A DNA stretch of 35,215 nucleotides from Bacillota bacterium (lineage in GTDB: Bacteria; Bacillota; Clostridia; Christensenellales; UMGS416): the NCBI GenBank assembly GCA_023398815.1, contig JAEWRW010000033.1:1-35215 (forward strand), read 5' to 3'. The position numbers and the translations under genes were made by a program. Below the pieces are notes generated by a model. That model was not told the DNA's origin. It saw only the letters and a program-made list of their open reading frames with translations, and ran no database searches. Below are positions 7,694 through 14,918 of the stretch, in pieces. Each line of letters begins with the position of its first letter. The stretch's first letter is position 1.

Positions 7694-8782
7694 ATGAAAC
7701 ATGCACTGCCGTTGACATTTGTGTTGTGCGCCTTTTTGCTGGGTGGCTGTGCCAGCACGCCTTCGACTGTCGTTTCGCCGACCGACCCCAACGCAACCAG
7801 CACAGCCGCTGCGGCAACAGCGCTGGGCGATACCGCCACGGTTGCGGTGGAACCCACGCCGACGGTCACCGCGGCGGCGACGGCCACTTCCACGCCCACC
7901 GCCACGCCCCAGCCGACGCTGCCGCCCATGCAGGGCTTGGGCAACACATCAGCCAACATTCGCAACCATGGCTATGCCGTGGAGGGTGACGGCGTCATCT
8001 ATTACACGGACCGGCAGAATGGCGGGAATCTCTGGCGCGCGGCCCCCGATGGCTCCGGCGCGGTGATGGTGCTGGAGGAAAAAAGCAGCTTTCTCAACAT
8101 CAGCGGCGGCGAGGTCTATTTTGTGGGTTCCGAGGGGATTCAGGCCGTGGGGTTGGATGGCACCGGGCTTCGCACGGTCAAACCAGGGTGGTTCACCGGC
8201 CTGATCGTGCAGGATGAATGGCTCTACTATGTGGATACGGACGTCGGCAACATCTGCCGGGTGCGGGCCGACGGCACCGGGGAGGAGATCCTGGTGACCG
8301 GGCAGTACGAGCCCTTCCTGATGGACGAATCATCCCTCTACTATCTGGTGGATTCACCGGCCAACAGCGGCAGCATGAACATCTGGCGCTGCGGGTTGGA
8401 CGGCAGCGACCCCAAGCGGGTGTCCAAGGCCAACGTGCAGGCCAACACCCTGCTGTTGCATGACGGGTGGCTGTACTACACCAGCCGCGACGACCCCTTC
8501 TGTCCTTACCGGATGAAGACCGACGGATCGAATCGGAAGAAACTCTCCGACTTCAGCGTGAACACCACGGCGGTCGCGGGTGGCAAGCTCCTGATGCAGT
8601 TGGGGAAGGGGATCGTTCTGCTCAAGGACGGCGACACGGTGACGCTTGTGAAGGGGGAGGAACGCTTCTGCTACGATTTGAACGTTGCCGGGGACTATTT
8701 GTTCTACGCCACCAACGATGAGAAGTACCGTCTCTCCCGCGTGCGGCTGGATGGCACCGGGGTGGAGTTTGTGGGGGAGTGA
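7694..8782 (+). CDS. Lipoprotein with DUF5050-like beta-propeller repeats
   Basis: A 362-aa predicted lipoprotein, starting at ATG 7694 after a GGGGAGGAG site. The signal peptide ends in the lipobox LLGGC with Cys19 as the lipid attachment site. Residues about 20-75 are a low-complexity Thr/Ala/Pro linker. The rest consists of repeated strands of the kind IYYTD..GGNLWRAAPDGSG, WLYYVDTDVGNICRVRADGTG and WLYYTSRDDPFCPYRMKTDGSN. These alternate a YY-containing strand with a DG(T/S)G turn, which is typical of DUF5050/low-density-receptor-like propellers of Clostridia. The protein should be anchored on the outer face of the cytoplasmic membrane. The ligand is unknown. It is separated from the operon by 254 bases and followed by a strong terminator. 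Confidence 0.85.
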   Translation: MKHALPLTFVLCAFLLGGCASTPSTVVSPTDPNATSTAAAATALGDTATVAVEPTPTVTAAATATSTPTATPQPTLPPMQGLGNTSANIRNHGYAVEGDGVIYYTDRQNGGNLWRAAPDGSGAVMVLEEKSSFLNISGGEVYFVGSEGIQAVGLDGTGLRTVKPGWFTGLIVQDEWLYYVDTDVGNICRVRADGTGEEILVTGQYEPFLMDESSLYYLVDSPANSGSMNIWRCGLDGSDPKRVSKANVQANTLLLHDGWLYYTSRDDPFCPYRMKTDGSNRKKLSDFSVNTTAVAGGKLLMQLGKGIVLLKDGDTVTLVKGEERFCYDLNVAGDYLFYATNDEKYRLSRVRLDGTGVEFVGE

Positions 8783-8821
8783 TGGCTTAGGGCATGGTGC
8801 TGCGGCCGACGCAACACACGA

Positions 8822-8852
8822 AGCAGGGGCCTCCTATAGGGAGGCCCCTGCT
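8822..8852. terminator. Bidirectional terminator between convergent genes
   Basis: A 13-bp perfect stem (AGCAGGGGCCTCC / GGAGGCCCCTGCT) with a 5-base loop lies between the lipoprotein stop and the convergent decarboxylase beta gene. Neither side has a long U-tract, but position and strength suit termination in both directions. Confidence 0.7.
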
Positions 8853-8878
8853 GGCGTTCTTGCTTGCGGGTTATTCTG

Positions 8879-10015
8879 TCAGCTGCCAAAGAGCGACAGC
8901 AAAATGCCCGCCGCCACGGCCGAGCCAATGACCCCTGCTACGTTGGGGCCCATGGCGTGCATCAGCAGGTAGTTGCCGGGGTTGGCCCTCTGGCCTTCCA
9001 CCTGGGAGACGCGCGCCGCCATCGGCACGGCGGAGACGCCCGCCGAACCGATGAGGGGGTTCACCCGCCCGCCGGTGAGCCAGTACATGAGTTTGCCGAT
9101 GAGCAGGCCGCCGACGGTGCTGAACATAAAAGCCGTCAGGCCCAGACCGATGATCATGAGGGTCTGGGGCCGCAGGAAGTTCTCTCCCACGGCTGTCGCT
9201 CCCACGGTGACGCCCAGGAAAATGGTGACGATGTTGATGAGCGCATTCTGCGCCGTGTTGCTAAGCCGTTCTGCCACCCCGGACTCCCGGAAGAGGTTGC
9301 CCAGCATCAGCATGCCGATGAGTGGAGCCACCGAGGGCAGCAGCAGCACGCAGAGGATGGTGACGACGATGGGGAAGCAGATCTTTTCCAGCTTGCTCAC
9401 TTCCCGCAGCTGGGTCATCACCGTTTCCCGCTCCTTCCGGGTGGTCAGCGCGCGCATCACCGGCGGTTGGATGAGCGGAATGAGTGCCATGTACGAATAG
9501 GCGGCAATGGCAATGGCAGGCAGCAGCTCCGGCGACAGGCGGCTGGTCAAATAGATGGCCGTGGGGCCATCGGCCCCGCCGATGATGCCAATGGAAGCGG
9601 CCTGCTGGGGGCTGAAGCCCAGCGCGATGGCGATGACGAATGCCACCGCAATGCCAAACTGAGCCCCGGCACCCATGAAGAGGCTGCTGGGCCTGGCGAT
9701 CAAGGGCCCGAAATCGGTCATTGCGCCGATGCCCAGGAAGATGAGCGAGGGATAAATACCTTTTTTGACACCTAGATACAGGTAGTAGAGAAGCCCGCCT
9801 GCCGCGTCTCCCGCCGGTTCCCCCATCAGCTCCGTCAGCGGCAGGTTGGCCAGCAGCATGCCGAAGGCGATCGGCAGCAGCAGAAGGGGTTCAAACTTTC
9901 GACCGATGGCCAAGTAGACGAGGATGCAGGCAACGGCGATCATGACCAGATGCTGCCAGGACAACGAGGCAAAGCCCGAGGTCTCCCATATTTTTACCAG
10001 TGCGTTGACAAACAC
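8879..10015 (-). CDS. oadB: Na+-transporting decarboxylase beta subunit (OadB/GcdB/MmdB family)
   Basis: A 378-aa polytopic membrane protein with about ten hydrophobic segments. It is the Na+ channel subunit that couples decarboxylation of carboxybiotin to Na+ export. Family motifs are visible: FLGIGAMTDFGPLI (93-106), IGIIGGADGPTAIY with the ion-binding Asp149, INPLIGSAGVSAVPMAARV-type sequence, and the C-terminal NYLLMHAMGPNVAGVIGSAVAAG segment. The family's usual length is 370-430. It is the last gene of a four-gene leftward operon with alpha, small gamma-like and biotin-carrier subunits. The beta family does not distinguish oxaloacetate, glutaconyl-CoA or methylmalonyl-CoA pumps. The alpha subunit here points to oxaloacetate-type chemistry. 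Confidence 0.92.
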   Translation of the reverse strand: MFVNALVKIWETSGFASLSWQHLVMIAVACILVYLAIGRKFEPLLLLPIAFGMLLANLPLTELMGEPAGDAAGGLLYYLYLGVKKGIYPSLIFLGIGAMTDFGPLIARPSSLFMGAGAQFGIAVAFVIAIALGFSPQQAASIGIIGGADGPTAIYLTSRLSPELLPAIAIAAYSYMALIPLIQPPVMRALTTRKERETVMTQLREVSKLEKICFPIVVTILCVLLLPSVAPLIGMLMLGNLFRESGVAERLSNTAQNALINIVTIFLGVTVGATAVGENFLRPQTLMIIGLGLTAFMFSTVGGLLIGKLMYWLTGGRVNPLIGSAGVSAVPMAARVSQVEGQRANPGNYLLMHAMGPNVAGVIGSAVAAGILLSLFGS

Positions 10016-10027
10016 GGACGTTCCTCC

Positions 10028-10423
10028 TTATCCCAAGGTCAGCAGGACGTCGCCGGTTGCCACCGTAGCGCCCTTGGCTGCCAGTACCTGCACCACGGTG
10101 CCGTCCACTGGCGCGGTAATCTCATTCTCCATTTTCATGGCTTCCAGCACCAGCAGCACATCGCCCTTCTTCACCGCCGCACCGGGGGCGTGTTTGATCT
10201 CCAACACCACACCGGGCATGGGGGCTTTGATGGGCGCGGTACCATCCGCCGCTGCCGGGGCAGCGGGGGTTGGGGCCGCTACCGGTGCCGCAATGGGAGC
10301 GGGAGCTGTGGCGGAGGCCGTGCCGGAGACAGGTGCCACATCGGTGGTGCGCACCAGCGTGGCCTGTCCCCGTTCCACTTCCACCTCGTACTCGCGGTCG
10401 TTGATTCTCACGATGTATTTCAT
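10028..10423 (-). CDS. Biotin carboxyl carrier subunit of the Na+ pump decarboxylase
   Basis: A 131-aa biotinyl-domain protein. ATG 10423 (MKYIVRINDREYEVEV) is chosen over GTG 10432 because an AGAGG site stands 8 bases upstream of it. Residues 1-30 resemble the N-terminal segment common to such carriers, residues 31-62 are an Ala/Pro-rich flexible linker, and residues about 63-131 form the biotinyl domain with EAMKMENEI. Lys97 is the expected biotinylation site. It carries the carboxyl group from the alpha subunit to the membrane beta subunit. In classical OadA this domain is fused to the C-terminus of alpha. Here it is a separate gene 12 bases upstream of beta. Confidence 0.92.
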   Translation of the reverse strand: MKYIVRINDREYEVEVERGQATLVRTTDVAPVSGTASATAPAPIAAPVAAPTPAAPAAADGTAPIKAPMPGVVLEIKHAPGAAVKKGDVLLVLEAMKMENEITAPVDGTVVQVLAAKGATVATGDVLLTLG

Positions 10424-10435
10424 GCGTTCCACCTC

Positions 10436-10777
10436 TTAATCATCGTTGCTGTGGGGGTGCTCCATCAGCCGGATGGAGCGGAAGTTGAGCTCGGATAGTG
10501 GGATACCGGAAGTGTCACTGACGATGGCCATGATCATGGCCGCCGTGGGTTCCTCCACGTTCACCAGCCGCAGCTGCCCCGCATATGCCGCTTCGCCGGC
10601 CGGTTCGGATATGGCCGCATTGGTCTGCTCCATGGGGGTGGCAGGGTGCCTGCGCCCTCCGGACAGCGCGGCGATCGCCAGGGAGGAAAGGCGCAGCAGT
10701 CCCCACAGGCAGGCAAGCACCGCGAACACGACCGTGATGCAGAAAAGCGCCACCAACAAGCTTTGTGTGACGGTCAT
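10436..10777 (-). CDS. Small membrane subunit of Na+ pump decarboxylase (OadG-like)
   Basis: A 113-aa protein with one N-terminal membrane helix (about residues 5-35) and a hydrophilic C-terminal part ending in histidine- and acid-containing sequence (MEHPHSNDD). Sequence conservation in the OadG/gamma family is low. The call rests on size, one-helix topology and position directly after the alpha subunit, whose last codons it overlaps by 4 bases. In characterised pumps this subunit holds the complex together and its C-terminal histidine-containing tail binds the alpha subunit and zinc. The function is inferred from context. Confidence 0.7.
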   Translation of the reverse strand: MTVTQSLLVALFCITVVFAVLACLWGLLRLSSLAIAALSGGRRHPATPMEQTNAAISEPAGEAAYAGQLRLVNVEEPTAAMIMAIVSDTSGIPLSELNFRSIRLMEHPHSNDD

Positions 10778-12165
10778 TCGCTTGCCTCCTGCGCTAGGCG
10801 GATGGTATAGCGCACGGTGCGGCTTTCCTGCTCCTCCCTCTTGTGGAAGAACGCCTCGGCAATCTGGGGGAAGGCGATGTAGGAGAGCACATCCTCGTCA
10901 CTGCGAGCCAGGCTGCCAATTTCCGCCCGCGCCTGCTCAAAGGCGGGTTTCAGCGTGTCGGCAAAGCGCCCGGTCATGGGCTCTTCGCTACCCAGCACCT
11001 TGTGGATGAGATCGGGGCTGACGACGCCGGGGGATCGCCCATACTCACCGCGGATGTAGGCCTTGACCTCCTTGGAGATGCTCTTGTATCGCTCTCCGGT
11101 CAGCACGTTGGCTGCCGCCTGCACGCCCACCATCTGGCTCATGGGCGTCACCAGCGGTGGGTAACCCAGGTCGGCCCGCACACGGGGGGTCTCGGCCAGC
11201 ACTTCATCCAGCCGGCCCATGGCGTTCTGCGTCTTCAGCTGTGCTATGAGGTTGGAGAGCATGCCGCCGGGCACCTGATAGACGAGCGCGTCGGTCTCCG
11301 TGCCCAGTACGAAGGGATCAAGCAGACCCGATTCCACGTACTTGGCCTTCAGAGGCTTGAAGAAATCGTTGATGTCCTTGAGTGCCCGCTCGCTCAGCCC
11401 CGTCTCATGCCCCATTTGGAAGAGGGCATAGTGCATGGTTTCGGTGGCAGGCTGCGAGGTGCCGCCCGAGAAGGACGAGATGGCCGTGTCAATGCCGTCG
11501 CAGCCGGCCTCCGCCGCCCGGGCATAGGTGATTGGCCCCAGCCCGGTGGTGGAATGGGTGTGCAGAAACACCGGCACCGACACACTATCCTTCAAAGCGC
11601 GGATGAGATCATAAGCCTCCTGCGGCCCCATGATGCCCGCCATGTCCTTGATGCAGATGGAGTGTACGCCCAGGGCCTCCAGCTCCGACCCCATAGCGGC
11701 GTAGTTCTCCATGCTGTGGATGGGGCTGGTGGTGTAGCAGATACACCCCTGGGCGTGGGCACCCTGGCGGATGGCTTCATCCACCGCCACCCCGATGTTG
11801 CGGAAATCGTTGAGTGCGTCAAAGATGCGGAAGATGTCCATGCCGTTTTGGGCGGCATGGGCCACAAACTGGCGCACCACATCATCGGGGTAATGGCGGT
11901 ACCCCAGTATGTTTTGGCCCCGCAGCAGCATTTGCAGCTTGGTGTTTTTCACCCGGCTTTTGATCTTCCGAAGGCGCTCCCACGGATCCTCGCCCAGGTA
12001 GCGCAGGCAGGAGTCGAACGTTGCGCCGCCCCAGCATTCCAGCGAATAATAACCGGCGTCGTCCAGCCGGTCGAGGATTCCCTCAAAATCCTCAAAGGGC
12101 ATGCGGGTGGCAATGAGCGATTGATTGGCGTCGCGCAATACCGTTTCTGTGATGTTTACTTTCAC
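10774..12165 (-). CDS. oadA: Carboxyltransferase alpha subunit of oxaloacetate decarboxylase type (OadA-like, without biotin domain)
   Basis: A 463-aa pyruvate-carboxylase/OadA-type carboxyltransferase. The start is GTG 12165, because AGGAGGG stands about 9 bases upstream and the protein then begins MKVNITETVLRDANQSL, as in the family. The open frame continues 39 codons further upstream, but that stretch runs through a terminator hairpin. The TIM-barrel shows Asp12 (LRDANQSL), the ECWGGATFD segment, Lys173 in CIKDMAG (the lysine usually carboxylated) and the metal ligands His202/His204 in LHTHSTTGLG. The C-terminal part is the PYC_OADA domain. It moves CO2 from oxaloacetate to biotin, yielding pyruvate. 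The biotin domain is encoded separately two genes downstream. Transcription probably passes an attenuator in the leader. Confidence 0.92.
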   Translation of the reverse strand: MKVNITETVLRDANQSLIATRMPFEDFEGILDRLDDAGYYSLECWGGATFDSCLRYLGEDPWERLRKIKSRVKNTKLQMLLRGQNILGYRHYPDDVVRQFVAHAAQNGMDIFRIFDALNDFRNIGVAVDEAIRQGAHAQGCICYTTSPIHSMENYAAMGSELEALGVHSICIKDMAGIMGPQEAYDLIRALKDSVSVPVFLHTHSTTGLGPITYARAAEAGCDGIDTAISSFSGGTSQPATETMHYALFQMGHETGLSERALKDINDFFKPLKAKYVESGLLDPFVLGTETDALVYQVPGGMLSNLIAQLKTQNAMGRLDEVLAETPRVRADLGYPPLVTPMSQMVGVQAAANVLTGERYKSISKEVKAYIRGEYGRSPGVVSPDLIHKVLGSEEPMTGRFADTLKPAFEQARAEIGSLARSDEDVLSYIAFPQIAEAFFHKREEQESRTVRYTIRLAQEASE

Positions 12166-12187
12166 TTGGGATTCCCTCCTTTTGCAC

Positions 12188-12219
12188 AAAAAAAGAGTGG
12201 AGGCCACAAAAGCCTCCAC
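12188..12219 (-). terminator. Intrinsic terminator in the leader of the decarboxylase operon (attenuator candidate)
   Basis: On the minus strand an 8-bp perfect stem (GTGGAGGC / GCCTCCAC) with a 7-base loop is followed by TC and then seven T residues (complement of the A-run at 12188-12194). It ends only 22 bases before the GTG start of the alpha subunit and lies downstream of the promoter, so it would stop most transcripts unless an antiterminator forms. Confidence 0.8.
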
Positions 12220-12239
12220 CCTGAGCTTACTGACTTGAA

Positions 12240-12267
12240 GCAGTCGCCGCGACTTGCGGCCCACTGC
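12240..12267 (-). promoter_or_regulatory. Leader stem-loop upstream of the attenuator
   Basis: In the transcript GCAGT..GCCGC..GCGGC..ACTGC fold into a nested stem with a 5-base apical loop (complement of 12251-12255). It sits between the transcription start (about 12295) and the terminator, as expected of a regulatory leader. I could not match it to a known riboswitch or T-box. Confidence 0.5.
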
Positions 12268-12301
12268 CCAACCGGATACCATGCCGTATGCAATTTTGAC
12301 A

Positions 12302-12331
12302 ATTGTACCCTGCAGGCTGCTTTGTTGTCAA
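12302..12331 (-). promoter_or_regulatory. Sigma-A-type promoter of the decarboxylase operon
   Basis: On the minus strand TTGACA (12331-12326) and TACAAT (12307-12302) are separated by 18 bases. Transcription would start near 12295, giving a leader of about 130 nt. The -35 element abuts the edge of an IS remnant. Confidence 0.75.
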
Positions 12332-12342
12332 ATAGCCAATGT

Positions 12343-12838
12343 CGTATTTTGCCGGAAACCGGTAGGGCTACAATACATCTCAGACAAACAGAAACGAAAG
12401 GGAGGTGAAACGAAGCGAGAGACGAGAAGGCGATTGGGTATTGTTGGGTTGCAAGAAAAAAAGACCCGAAAGGAGCTCCTCATCTCTCATGGACAAGATG
12501 ACACAGGATAGGTCACCTGTGTCAAAGAGGATACCGACGCTCCCAGCGCTCCGTGTATCGCATTTTGCAACGGCAAGGGCTGCTCCACCACAGGAAAGAG
12601 AAACCGGGGTGCAAGGGCAAACCCTACGAGCGGATGCAACGTCCTAGCCAACGGTTACAAATCGACGTCAAGGTCATACCCGCCTGATGCCGGGTCGGTC
12701 AGGCTCCAAGGTGCCGCCACAACTGGCTGTCTACCAATCCCGTTCCAACAATATTCCGATGAGGCCTCTCGGCTGGCTCTCGCCTTTCCAATTCTTGAAG
12801 TCTTGTTTGTCCAATGTGTTTGACAAACCTACAGCAAG
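12343..12838 (+). mobile_element. Decayed IS481-like insertion sequence remnant 1
   Basis: The plus strand carries two pieces of a transposase. From about 12522 a frame reads QRGYRRSQRSVYRIL, then KPYERMQRPSQRLQIDVKV, and stops at TGA. This is the N-terminal/pre-catalytic part of IS481-family transposases. From about 12716 another frame reads LAVYQSRSNN, then MRPLGWLSPFQFL, the usual C-terminal tail. The whole catalytic DDE centre between them is missing, with a junction near 12710. An 18-base string CGTATTTTGCCGGAAACC (12343-12360) also occurs at remnant 2. The stretch 12361-12500 has no recognisable product. It includes GACACAGG-N8-CCTGTGTC at 12500-12523, an inverted repeat of unknown role. 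Nothing here can encode a working transposase. Confidence 0.75.
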
Positions 12839-12841
12839 CTG

Positions 12842-14737
12842 TCAGGAGCGAATGCAGCGGGCATTGCGGCGCGTCTCATAGAGGTGGGCGTCGGCCACCT
12901 CGATCATCTCCAGCAAGCTGTCGCAGCCCTGGCCCTGCAGGTACCAACCGGCGCTGACCTTGACTACATAGGGCTTGCAGGAATGCTCGTTGTGCAGCGC
13001 CAGCCACGACTGGATGGAGAACACACGGGAGCGCAGCGCGGGCTCGTTTTCGATGGAGCCGAAGAGCACAAACTCGTCACCACCCATGCGGGCGATGATG
13101 TCGTTGGGCTGGGCGCACTGCTTGAGGGCGCTGGCGAGGGTGAGGATGACGTCGTCACCCGCGCTGTGCCCAAAGGTGTCGTTGACGCCCTTCAGGTTAT
13201 CGAGATCGAAATACAACACATACAGAAGGTGGCCGGACGGGCGGTTGGCCATGACAACAGGGGCGTAGTGCTCCAGCCCCCGGCGGTTGAGGACGTCGGT
13301 CAGCGGATCCAGCTTGTTCATCTCGTCCATCACGCTGGCATAGCGATGCAGCAGCGTGCGGATGCGCTGCCCTTCCAGCAACAGGCGGATCTCCTGACAC
13401 CAGGTGCCAAACAGGTAGGGGCTGGCATCGGCCAGATCCACGGCCAGGTAACCATAAAAATGCTCGTTGTAATACAGCGGGGAGAACACCAGCGAATGGA
13501 GCTCGTGCCCCAGAGACGCGGGCAGCAGCTCAGGCGCGGGGAAGGTCGTCTCCTCATACACCTTGCCATGGCTGTACCCCAGCGTCAGGCTCATTGTGGT
13601 TTGATGGGAGCCGGGCACGGCATCCTCGTCCTCGCTTGTGCGCAGGCACAGGAAAGCCCGCCGTAAGCCCAGCTTGCGCACCAGCGCCAGCAGCTTCTCT
13701 TGCCGCCCTTGGGGGGAGAGCTCGCTCTCTGCCAGCTCAAACATACCAGCTGAAACGTCGGACTGGGTGTTCCCATTGTCCCACTGCAGCAACAGGTGAC
13801 CGGCCATGAGGTCGCGCCTACCGCTGCCCTTGTGCCGGCAGCCGCAGGAGGTACGCAGGACCACCTGGCTCTGCTTGGGCTCGGTGTGCGCTCCAACCTC
13901 CCCCTGCCGCACGCGGTGCAGCAGGCGCACGGCCTCGGCCCCTTCCCAGGCGATGGGCGTGGCCACCGTGGTGAGCCCCAGCGCCTCGCACAGGGGGATG
14001 TTGGCGCAGTCGTAGCCCGTCAGCGCCACATCCTCGGGCACAGAAAGACCATGGCGCAAGAGCTCGGCGTACGCCGAAGCCGCCATGTCGTCGTTGGCCG
14101 CCACGATGGCCTGGGGCCGGGGCAGTGCGCTCGCCAGGAAGTGGCGCACGGCCATCGCTCCCTGCTCGCGGTCAAAGCCGCCCTCATAGACGCGTTCGGG
14201 CTCGTAGGGAATGCCAAACTCCTCCAACACACGGCGGTATGCCTGCAGCCGCAGGCGGCCATCCCGGTTGTCCAGCGGGCCGGCAATGTGGTTGATGCGG
14301 GTATACCCATGGTCGCGCACCAGGTGGCGCACGATCTCCTCGGTACTGTCCTGGCCCTGGGAACGGATGATCGAGGCATCACCAATGGGCCGATCCAGCG
14401 CCACAACGGGCAGGCCGGCGAACGGCTGAGTGATGCGCCCCAAATGGGCGGAATCCTCCACAAAGGGGAAGCTGTTGGGCACCACCAAAAGCCCGTCAAA
14501 CTGCTGGGCATCGGGCAGGCTGAAGATGCGCTCTGCCTGCAAATGCTCCTGGGCGTCTTCGGTACGGTGGTTGAGCTCGGTACTGAAAAAGAGAAGGGAA
14601 TACCCCAGCCGCCGCGCTTCTTCATCGGCACTGCGACAGAAGGCAAGCTGATAATCGTTGCCCAACCGATTGACAAACACAGCGATTCGTCCAGCGGGTA
14701 CGCCCGGAGAACGGTCGGCAGGATGGGAAGGCTCCAT
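12842..14737 (-). CDS. Periplasmic-binding-protein-like (LacI-type) sensor fused to a GGDEF diguanylate cyclase
   Basis: A 631-aa protein if it starts at ATG 14737 (weak AAGG site). The frame opens at GTG 14782, but a TATAAT -10 element lies directly upstream of that codon, so the transcript probably begins near it. Residues about 15-320 form a LacI/type I periplasmic-binding-like sugar domain (GRIAVFVNRLG, VVALDRPIGD, AIVAANDDMAASAYAELLRHG, ALTGYDCANIP). There is no helix-turn-helix and no signal peptide. A middle region of about 150 residues follows, and a GGDEF domain begins with DPLTDVLNRRG at about 477. The active-site motif is intact (GGDEF at 552-556, with FDLDNLKGVND upstream). The RxxD inhibitory site reads QPND, so feedback control may be absent. 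It probably makes c-di-GMP in response to a cytoplasmic ligand. Confidence 0.88.
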   Translation of the reverse strand: MEPSHPADRSPGVPAGRIAVFVNRLGNDYQLAFCRSADEEARRLGYSLLFFSTELNHRTEDAQEHLQAERIFSLPDAQQFDGLLVVPNSFPFVEDSAHLGRITQPFAGLPVVALDRPIGDASIIRSQGQDSTEEIVRHLVRDHGYTRINHIAGPLDNRDGRLRLQAYRRVLEEFGIPYEPERVYEGGFDREQGAMAVRHFLASALPRPQAIVAANDDMAASAYAELLRHGLSVPEDVALTGYDCANIPLCEALGLTTVATPIAWEGAEAVRLLHRVRQGEVGAHTEPKQSQVVLRTSCGCRHKGSGRRDLMAGHLLLQWDNGNTQSDVSAGMFELAESELSPQGRQEKLLALVRKLGLRRAFLCLRTSEDEDAVPGSHQTTMSLTLGYSHGKVYEETTFPAPELLPASLGHELHSLVFSPLYYNEHFYGYLAVDLADASPYLFGTWCQEIRLLLEGQRIRTLLHRYASVMDEMNKLDPLTDVLNRRGLEHYAPVVMANRPSGHLLYVLYFDLDNLKGVNDTFGHSAGDDVILTLASALKQCAQPNDIIARMGGDEFVLFGSIENEPALRSRVFSIQSWLALHNEHSCKPYVVKVSAGWYLQGQGCDSLLEMIEVADAHLYETRRNARCIRS

Positions 14738-14784
14738 CGCACTCAACCTTTGCAAAAAACTTCGGAATGCAGAATTCTTCACTT

Positions 14785-14790
14785 ATTATA
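14785..14790 (-). promoter_or_regulatory. -10 element of the PBP-GGDEF gene
   Basis: A perfect TATAAT on the minus strand sits in an AT-rich stretch (about 14785-14900) that contrasts with the surrounding high-GC DNA. A clear -35 is not seen (TTGTAT at 16-base spacing is the nearest). It argues for the later start codon at 14737. Confidence 0.5.
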
Positions 14791-14918
14791 GTATATTGAA
14801 AAGGAAATACAAGTGCTGGCTCGAAACATCCCAAACAGTTTTCCTTTTTTGAGATATGCTTGCATTCTCTGACAATTCTCGATAGATTGTGTTCTTTATT
14901 GTCATAAATCTCATGTTT

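Noticed and set aside
8864..9775. Long open frame on the plus strand (about 300 codons)
   Set aside because: It lies antisense to the well-supported decarboxylase beta gene. High GC content keeps shadow frames open, and the translation has no recognisable family.
12166..12282. N-terminal extension of the decarboxylase alpha subunit from ATG 12282
   Set aside because: The extension is translated through the attenuator hairpin and has no family similarity. GTG 12165 has AGGAGGG and the normal start.
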